A DNA stretch of 64,000 nt, taken from positions 66,970,115-67,034,114 of the forward strand of contig NC_052619.1 in assembly GCF_016545825.1 (NCBI RefSeq), written 5' to 3'. This document shows positions 56,760 through 64,000 of this stretch, in pieces. This stretch comes from Eucalyptus grandis. Its lineage: Eukaryota > Streptophyta > Magnoliopsida > Myrtales > Myrtaceae. Numbering within the stretch: the stretch's first letter is position 1; each line of letters begins with the position of its first letter. A program made the translations under genes and the position numbers. The notes beneath the pieces are model-generated. The model did not search any database. It worked only from the letters and a program-made list of their open reading frames with translations, and was not told where the DNA came from.

Positions 56760-56761
<2 letters not shown>

Positions 56762-57683
56762 AGAGTCGAGTGAGGTACTTTCTTGAAACACGGTCACTCC
56801 TCCTTTTCCTGACTCCTGTTCTTGTTCTTGCTCTGTTTCGCAACTGTTCATTTCCTTCTTTGGTACTTTGCTTTTCTTCTTCCTTCTCTGTCGCACGTAA
56901 CGCAGATCCCGTTGACATTTGACCCCACCTTCGTCCATTTCGCTCTTCTCCGTTCTCTTCCAAAGTAATTCGCAGAGGATCTGGTTGTTCTTGGGTGTAA
57001 ACTTCGTTTCTTGTTCTCTTCTTGATCCTAGCTCCGCAAATTCAGTTGACCAGTCATTGCTTATCACAGTTAGATTTTGTTTGAGCAAGGACTAGATGGA
57101 TCGTCACAAATTTACTGATTCTTGGGTGGTATCCTCAGATTTAGTTGCCCCTCGGCAACAGAGTACTATCACTTCGATTGCACTCTGCATTCTTTATGTT
57201 TCCTGTTTCTGGTCAGAAATATAGTGAAGTCACCTTTCCTATTCTTTCCCTGGACCCCGCTACTAATAAAGATGTTCACTTATTAAAATATCCCATATAT
57301 GTAGGCCGGGAACAGAGGAAGGGGTCAGATTTATCCCGATGGGAGCAAGAGTAACAATACAGTTTATAATTGGTTTGCTAATTAGGTTCTGCTTTAGTCA
57401 AAACTCAGGTGGATGTGACGCTATATACTTTGGTGGGCGTCCATTTCAATGAAGATCTTTCGAGTTCTAACTTTTCCTTTTGTTGCCTGTTCTCTTTTAA
57501 TTGTGAGTTTTTCTTGTTGAAAGTCAACAGTTATTCTGAAGAGAGAACATCAATGAATAAAAGTATTATCAACAGCTGAATTGGGGAATGCCTCTCATCT
57601 CAAGGAATTATGAAATCACATGAAGCGCGTCCAATTAGTTTGCTTTCCTTGATTATCTGTTGTTTCTTTTTGCTCCACTTCAG

Positions 57684-59342
57684 ATGAAGTTTGTCTCGTT
57701 CCCTGAGTGTAGCTTAGACTACCAAGACTACACTCCTGCACGGATCCTAAGGTACGAGCAGACCAAATAGTTTGTTGTGATCTGATCTACCAGAACGAAT
57801 CTAAGATATGTGGTTTTCTTCTTTTGGGCACAGAGGTGGAGGAAGTATGGCATGCATCGTCTGACTTTCATGGAGCGCCATTGCCCGGCGGTTTTTGAGA
57901 GAAAGGAATGCTTGGTCCCGCCACCAGAAGGGTACAAGCCGCCGATCAGAAGGCCAAAGAGCAGGGACGAATGTTGGTACAGGTAATTGTGTTTCCTCAA
58001 TCATACTAGAAAACAGAAATTTCTGAATTCATGACACGATAGTGAAAATGGATATGTGGATCAGGTCATAGGAACGTGCCATATGATTGGATCAACAAGG
58101 AGAAATCAAACCAGAACTGGCTGAGAAAGCAAGGAGAGAAGTTTCTTTTTCCTGGTGGCGGTACGATGTTTCCCAAGGGTGTGAGTGCATATGTTGATTT
58201 GATGCAAGATCTGATCCCGGGTATGAAAGATGGCACAGTTCAAACAGCCATTGACACGGGTTGTGGGGTGAGTTTGTACTTACTCATGAAGGGGAAAAGA
58301 ATTGTGGTACTTTTTTAATTAGCATTTCTGAGATGTGCAGATGCTTCTGTGGTTTAATAGATTTGGCACTTACAGTTCTAGTGGTAGTTTTAGCTGATGC
58401 CTACAATATCTTTAAATTGTTTCAGGTTGCAAGCTGGGGAGGCAATTTGTTGGATCATGGGATATTAACCGTTTCTCTTGCCCCTCGAGATAATCATGAA
58501 GCTCAAGTCCAATTTGCCTTGGAACGAGGGATTCCGGCAATACTAGGCATCATCTCTACGCAATGGCTACCTTTCCCGTCGAACTCATTCGATATGGCCC
58601 ACTGCTCAAGATGCCTTATCCCATGGACTGAATTTGGTAACTCCTTTTCTTGATGCGTTGAATCTAAATACCAGGAAGAATTGGATGTCGGGTATGAAAT
58701 CTCTCTTTTCTTACTTATGAAAGTGCATTGGTCACAGGTGGATTATACCTCCTAGAAATCAACCGGATACTGCAGCCTGGAGGTTTCTGGGTCCTCTCAG
58801 GACCACCAGTCAACTACCAAAACCGCTGGCGTGGATGGAACACCACCGTGCAGGAACAAAAGTCAGATTATGACAGACTGCAGAAGCTTCTCACCTCAAT
58901 GTGCTTCAAGCTGTATAACAAGAAGGATGACATCGCCATGTGGCAGAAAACTTCAAACAGCAGTTGCTACAATCGCCTTGTGAAACCTGATGCCTACCCA
59001 CCGAAATGCGATGACAGCCTTGAGCTGGACTCTGCTTGGTATACTCCGCTCCATCCTTGCGTGGTTGTTCCGGATCTAAAGCTCAAGAATATCAGTCTCA
59101 AATCCATCCCCAAATGGCCTGAGCGACTGCACGTCGCACCTGAGCGCATGTCAGAAATACAAGGAGGAAGCGCGAGTGCTTTCAAGCACGATGATAGTAA
59201 GTGGAAGGTGCGGGCAAAGCACTACAAGAAAGTACTACCTGCACTTGGGACTGATAAAATAAGAAATGTCATGGATATGAACACTGTCTATGGAGGTTTT
59301 GCAGCTACTCTGATTGATGATCCATTATGGGTTATGAACGTT
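57684..59342 (+). pseudogene. PMT21: PMT21/ERD3-like putative methyltransferase (DUF248) fragment
   Basis: Golgi-type putative pectin/polysaccharide methyltransferase. Exons: 57684-57751 (FPECSLDYQDYTP, then a 1-bp deletion shifts the frame), 57834-57982 (RWRKYGMHRLTFMERHCPAV), 58072-58267 (NVPYDWINKEKSNQNW, PGGGTMFPKGV, AIDTGCG), 58426-58636 ([35 protein letters not shown]) and 58738-59342 (GGLYLLEINRILQPGGFWVL to DMNTVYGGFAATLIDDPLW). The SAM motif DTGCG is kept. The roughly 160-residue C-terminus is missing: homology fades by about 59378 in a garbled SANTLA-like stretch. Apart from the frameshift and truncation the exons are clean, so the loss is recent. Confidence 0.9.
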
Positions 59343-59931
59343 GTACGTTGTCTTGTCCTATAGTGCCAATACTCTTGCCATCAAGCATTTATGTGTGCGT
59401 TATAATTGTGTACTAATATATTTTTCTGAACATTCAAATCTAACTTCTTCTTCATTTTGACTTAGGAGTGTACGTCAAAGCTTAAATTCTAAGCCCGATT
59501 ATGATTCAATGCAACATTTGTCCATCATTACGACATCCTACTATCAAGTAATCAATGACTAAATTGCGGAGAATGATCGATAAATCCGTGATGTCCTACT
59601 CCTTTGGCACTTGAGTTCACTACTAAAGATAAGAATTAGATCCAAATATGATATGAATGTGGAAAAAATGTCCGCTCATCTTTTCATGCCCTGCAGCTTC
59701 ACTACTAATTCACATCTCGGTGCTACTCATCAGCATTGTTTAAGTAAACATTGGTATGAAACTTTCTAACGAAAATAAGTAGTATTGGTGGATGTTATAT
59801 GAAACTCCATAATCATTGATAAATAAATATTCACGATACATTTTATAAAATTAATTTATTAAAATACGAAATATTATCATCAATTGACTAAATAAGTAAA
59901 CACTTTCAACCATCATATAGATTTTTAAGTC

Positions 59932-61242
59932 CTCCTTGTTCTCTGCAATCTCATTGAACATCTCAATGCACTTCTTGACAAGATTTTTCCTGATGACCTT
60001 CAGAATCTTGTTCTGTTGCAGCATCTCACGAGAAATGTTGAGGGACAAGTCATCGGAATCGACAACTCCTTTCACGAATCCAAGATACTCTGGAATGAGC
60101 TCCTTGCAGTTGTCCATAATGAAAACCCTCCTAACATAGAGCTTGATGTTGTTCATCTTCTTGCGAGTATCGAAGAGGTTGAACGGAGCACGTTTTGGGA
60201 CAAACAAAATAGCCTTGAATTCAAGCTGCCCCTCAACAGAGAAGTGCTTCACGGCAAGATGGTCTTCCCAATCATTGGTCAAGCTCTTGTAGAAGGAAGC
60301 ATACTCCTCCTTGGTGATCTCCTCTGGCTTTCACAGCCAGATGGGTTTCAGTTTGTTGATGAGCTACCACTCATGAGAAACGTCCTTAATCTTCTTCTTC
60401 TTGGACTTCTTTTCTTCCTTCTCCTCATTGACGTCCTCAACATCTCCTTCCTCTTCCTTCTCGGGCTCACCGTCCTCATCATCACTGATCTCTTTCTCGG
60501 TTGTCTTCTCAGTCCATAGATAGATGGGGTAGCTAATGAACTCGGAGTGCTTCTTCACAAGGTCCTTAATCCTTCTTTCTTCCAGGTACTCCAGCTGAGG
60601 AAAACAGAGACGTGACGCTGTTAGCATCATGTATCATCCAAAACCATAGTAAATCTTTTCCACCAATTCATAAAAGCAACCATAAATGAACTCACCTGGT
60701 CCTCCTTAAGGAAGAGGGTGATATTGGTCCCTCTGCTGAGTTGCTCCCCACTCACATTTCTCGTAACGGTGAAGGAACCACCGGCCTGGGACTCCCAGAT
60801 GTACTGCTCATCATTGTGCTTAGTAGTCACAATGACTTTCTCAACCACCAAATAAGCAGAGTAGAAACCGACACCAAATTGACCGATCATGCTCTCATTA
60901 GCTCCCGCCTACAATGCCTCCATGAATTCTTTCGTCCTCAACCTCGCAATCGTACCCAGGTTGTTCACAAGATCTGTCCAATTCATCTCACAACTTAAAT
61001 GAACTCAGCGTAACAGTTACCGTTATCGCGTAGGAACATAGCCATAGCCAAAAGACACGAGCAAGAAAATTGATCAATCTCTGTCAGCCAATTACATTAC
61101 CTGCTTTAGTCATGCCAATGCCGCTGTCAATGATCGAAAGGGTCTTGTTGGCCTTGTCCGGCACCAGCCTAATGAACAGCTCGAGCTGCGCATCGAGCTT
61201 GCTCTTGTCCGTGAGGCTCTCATATCTAATCTCATCCAACGC
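59932..61242 (-). pseudogene. HSP90: Cytosolic HSP90 fragment with stop codons
   Basis: Middle part of the HSP90 chaperone. Exons 61101-61242 ([30 protein letters not shown]), 60696-60973 ([43 protein letters not shown]) and 59932-60594 ([82 protein letters not shown]). Premature stops: TAG 60909-60911, TAG 60364-60366, TGA 60331-60333. ARSGTKEF reads ARLRTKEF. The first exon, with the start of the ATPase domain, and the last roughly 250 residues ending in MEEVD are missing. Older decay than the neighbouring PMT fragment. Confidence 0.92.
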
Positions 61243-61481
61243 CTAAAGCACACACAAACCGATAACAGATCAGAATCAATATATCACCTTCAGCATCACA
61301 ATATTGCATTTCGATCACGATTATTTCTCAACAATGCCTAAGGCAAAGCCATCCAACCAACTAAAAATGACACTCTTAAGTCTTTGCCAGGCATTGAACA
61401 ACTACTTCAAGCAAACATAAATCTCTCTGATCTTCAAGCCTGCAAGCCATTACTAACACCTAACAGACAAAAGACATTGAA

Positions 61482-62530
61482 CAAGGCAACACCCATCGTC
61501 CCAACCATTTCTGATGCACGCTTCGCCTCTGCTGCAACATCCTTAAGTGAGAGCCCAGCTGTGGCTGCAGCTCCAGCGACCTTATATTGACAAATGAAAG
61601 CAAAGAATCATATCAGTATTCTTCACTTTCACTACTCATAAACGTAGGGCAAGAAGTGTGGAGTCTCTCAACAACAATGAACCATAGATATTGCCAGATG
61701 CATGAAAACTTCAGAAGAATAATCTGAAAGGGATGTCCTGACTTTCTTAATTAAAAATTCAAAAACTTTCTACAAATTGATTTGCCAAAACAGGACCTTC
61801 CTATGTTAAAGATCTATTACAAGAAGAAAATACGAGAGTTTTTAAAGTTGACGTAGTCACTCGAATAGATGAAAGTGATGGTGGCAAAAATTAAGGATAC
61901 AAGCGTGGACCATGAGAAGTGGGGAAGGAAAAGATTCTTGTTTAGTGCCAAAAGGGACATTTAAAGCACAACCTTTCAGAGAGAAAGAGACCACAAACCT
62001 TGTGAACTAGAATAGTCCCTGTCAATCCTCTCCTCCCGACTATGCCTCGAGGGGGAGGTAAAGCACAATCATCTCCAACAATCACCATCTGCAATAAGGC
62101 ATAACCTTTTGACACCAGTCTCCAGCATATGTTAAAATCACAATCACATCTAGAAGTAATTACAGGGGAAGTACCTCAACTATGTAACCTTCAGATTTAG
62201 CCAGCTCAGCAGCCAATCCAAAGTTCAAGTGATCACCTGTATAATTCGGCAAAAGGGAGATTGTAATCCTTCTTCTGTTAGATCTTCTGTTTTGGACAGA
62301 TGTCATAGCACATGGAAATAAGTACTTGTGGTCTATGCGGCTGCTAGAATTGCATAAACTCCCGGAATTTCCGTGGCAATGAAAGTGCCGTTTACAAAAT
62401 TTTTTGTTTTTCCCTTGTATACACAAGTTTACATGTATGCCAAAATACTCTATAAGGTGGTAGGATAAAGTAGAGGAAGTACCTTGACAATAAGTAGACA
62501 CCCCATTGGACCAGTTACAGCTCGGATGCC
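61482..62530 (-). pseudogene. Dihydroxyacetone kinase (DhaK domain) fragment
   Basis: Four exons of a plant dihydroxyacetone/glyceraldehyde kinase, in minus-strand order. 62483-62530 is GIRAVTGPMGCLLIVK. 62175-62246 is NYTGDHLNFGLAAELAKSEG. 61999-62088 is VGDDCALPPPRGIVGRRGL to TILVHK. About 61482-61580 is VAGAAATAGLSLKDVAAEAK to VGTMGVAL. The acceptor before NYTG reads CCG and not CAG. After GVAL the expected continuation is garbled. The N-terminal DhaK part, including the substrate-binding histidine region, and the whole C-terminal DhaL domain are missing. Confidence 0.85.
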
Positions 62531-63502
62531 CTGAAATATATACAATAGAGCAAAATGAATCTCATAGACAAGGAGACAAAACATAAAGCCTCACTGAAAC
62601 TGAGCTGTTGGAGATGGGAGTTTATTCTCACCTTCCTTAACTAACCAACACAAAACTAATCAAATATGAGATACCATTGTTACCTTAGCAGAGAGACAAG
62701 ACAACCAAGTCTTCCAAATATTATTTCCATGGAAGTCCAGAAAGACAAAATGCTGACTGCAAGAAAAGACTCCAACCAGATAATGTACAATCGCAATTAA
62801 TTTTTCTTTTATTCCACAACTTGAGACAAAAGCAGCAAAACTCAGAGAGGATGAAGGTACCAATATTCCTTGCAATTATGCTCAAGCATATTAGTCTCAA
62901 CGAACAATGATTAGATAAACAAAGTAGCTTTTCCACCAAAAGCATCCATGCTCCAGCTCCCTGCAAAGTTACAACTGGCATCAGAAACAGAATCCAGAGA
63001 TTTGCAGTTAATGTATTTCAAATCCTTTCAGCTTAAGAATCAATCTGATGGAAGAGATGCTCTACAATTGCTGAGAGAGACCCCATGTAAAAGCATCCAC
63101 AATGAAGAATACAGATCAGAATACCTGATTATTTAAAGGGTGAACAAGATGCTCGAAATAAGTGACCACATAATAAAATTAGCAAGGGCACGCATCAATT
63201 TGTAAACCCAATTCTTCATACACTAAGTTGACATTTTTGTTGTTAGATAAAATAGATTCATTATGCCAACCTATTCTAAACTGTCTCTACATTCCAAATG
63301 CCTCTTGATATCTTTTCTTGTAGCAATTTTATCTCTTTCATTAATAATAACTTCCCAAAGCATCCTTCAGATGCATAAATCTTCACTAGAACATTACGAA
63401 TATTTTCTTGGTGCGCATATCAAATAGCTTCAGGAGAACAATGAAATAATCAGTACAAATCTCTATTAAACCACAGACCCCCTAAGAAAAAAAAAAAAAA
63501 GA

Positions 63503-63530
63503 ACACCAACCACCACCACCACCACCACCA
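63503..63530. repeat. (CCA)n microsatellite
   Basis: About eight CCA units preceded by a poly-A run. Confidence 0.85.
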
Positions 63531-63700
63531 AAAAGGTAAGAAAAATGCAATATGTGAACCTCTCAAGTGAAGTAACCAATTGTGAGTATTAATATATTCA
63601 GGCGATATTGACAAATATCCATTCAAGCACCAAACTGACTAAAATGTGAAGCATCTCCAGCTTCAAACAAACTTTTTGTGCATGTGTGCACATTTGGACC

Positions 63701-63726
63701 GAGAGAGAGAGAGAGAGAGAGAGAGA
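63701..63726. repeat. (GA)n microsatellite
   Basis: About 13 GA units. Confidence 0.9.
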
Positions 63727-63922
63727 AGCACTTAATATCTTCGTAGCTCTGCAATTAGATAATGCATTTAGTTAGACTTAAGACATCATTATACATGAAG
63801 ACAGCTTTATTATAAAAGCACTTTAGCAAACATAAGTATATTTTCTCCTATGAAATTGTCAAATGTGATTGTCAAGATGGAATATCCAATTTATTAAAAA
63901 GTTCTAAGAAAACTAAACTTAC

Positions 63923-64000
63923 AATATTTAGATAATTCATAGATCACCGCTTCACGTCCCATATCATCTATTGCACGTACATCCACCGTGAATACCACCT
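63923..64000 (-). pseudogene. AAH: Allantoate deiminase exon, cut by the window edge
   Basis: Minus-strand exon ending at a good donor (ATATT|GTAAGT at 63923). It reads VVFTVDVRAIDDMGREAV and then IYELSKY. This matches the dimerisation-domain segment of plant allantoate amidohydrolase (TVDLRTIDDVGRKA-like from memory), an ER enzyme of ureide catabolism. The next exon (QICDKRS-type) is not found in the following 1.4 kb to the left, so this is probably another gene fragment. The sequence beyond 64000 could change that. Confidence 0.65.

Larger units (their letters stand above)
55931..57683. other. Non-coding stretch between MRE11 and PMT fragments
   Basis: No gene recognised. It contains two CT microsatellites and mRNA-leader-like pyrimidine-rich sequence. 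A 42-codon ORF from ATG 57096 contains a hydrophobic stretch [17 protein letters not shown] that could be the membrane anchor of the following PMT gene, but this is weak. Confidence 0.45.
62531..63922. other. Non-coding stretch between DHA kinase and allantoate deiminase fragments
   Basis: AT-rich, probably intronic or spacer. Includes a CCA-rich microsatellite at 63503-63530 and a (GA)n tract at 63701-63726. The minus-strand ORFs at 62660-62981 show no family features. Confidence 0.5.

Noticed and set aside
52520..64000. The gene-fragment block as one defined Helitron
   Set aside because: No convincing TC start and CTRR end with terminal hairpin could be identified, so it is reported only as a hypothesis.

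Overview
This is plant nuclear DNA, almost certainly from a woody eudicot. The evidence is spliced plant gene families (CCoAOMT-like methyltransferases, RPL17, MRE11, PMT/DUF248 methyltransferase, cytosolic HSP90, dihydroxyacetone kinase, allantoate deiminase), an Ogre/Tat retrotransposon, and MITEs of the MULE and hAT types. A Myrtales source such as Eucalyptus is possible, but that is only an impression. Coordinates and splice sites were read by eye and may be off by a base or two.

Bases 1-52519 form a degenerating tandem array. The repeated module is a five-exon, minus-strand CCoAOMT-like O-methyltransferase gene, a flank of about 5-6 kb, and a plus-strand RPL17 (uL22) copy. Five methyltransferase copies are visible. 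A (167-555) is a two-exon relic. B (2247-5178) and C (14813-16897) both keep a complete 236-codon reading frame. D' (42830-43626) and D (44606-46104) are pseudogenes. A last sliver of exon 5 lies at 52495-52519. Three RPL17 copies are present and all are broken. Copies 1 (11086-14119) and 2 (48772-51809) carry the same 1000-bp solo LTR in exon 2. Copy 3 lost exon 3 and is split by a 16.7-kb retrotransposon. All three share a 2-bp frameshift, so the ancestral RPL17 copy was probably already dead.

The retrotransposon (23526-40273, minus strand, target duplication GGCAG) has the full Ogre-type layout: long LTRs, a tRNA-Arg-like PBS, an extra ORF before gag, gag-pro, a predicted intron that splices in frame into pol, dual RNase H, integrase, and a 3' region with tandem repeats. 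ORF1 and gag-pro are open, but pol carries several frameshifts. The 3' tandem repeats are 12 hairpins that vary in loops or in compensated stem positions.

Younger insertions differ between array units and leave filled and empty sites to compare: an unclassified TIR element (3544-4339), a 5'-truncated LINE (6762-7391), two MULE-type MITEs (7807-8564, 46440-47374) and two hAT-type MITEs (17982-18788, 21679-22534).

At 52519 the array stops inside a methyltransferase exon, a few bases before a strong palindrome. The rest (52520-64000) is a patchwork of truncated, intron-bearing fragments of unrelated genes on both strands: a possible LOV-domain scrap, MRE11, PMT21/ERD3-like, HSP90, dihydroxyacetone kinase and allantoate deiminase. 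None is complete. Captured or filler DNA (Helitron-like or double-strand-break repair) is a reasonable but unproven explanation. The only plausibly functional host genes in the window are methyltransferase copies B and C.
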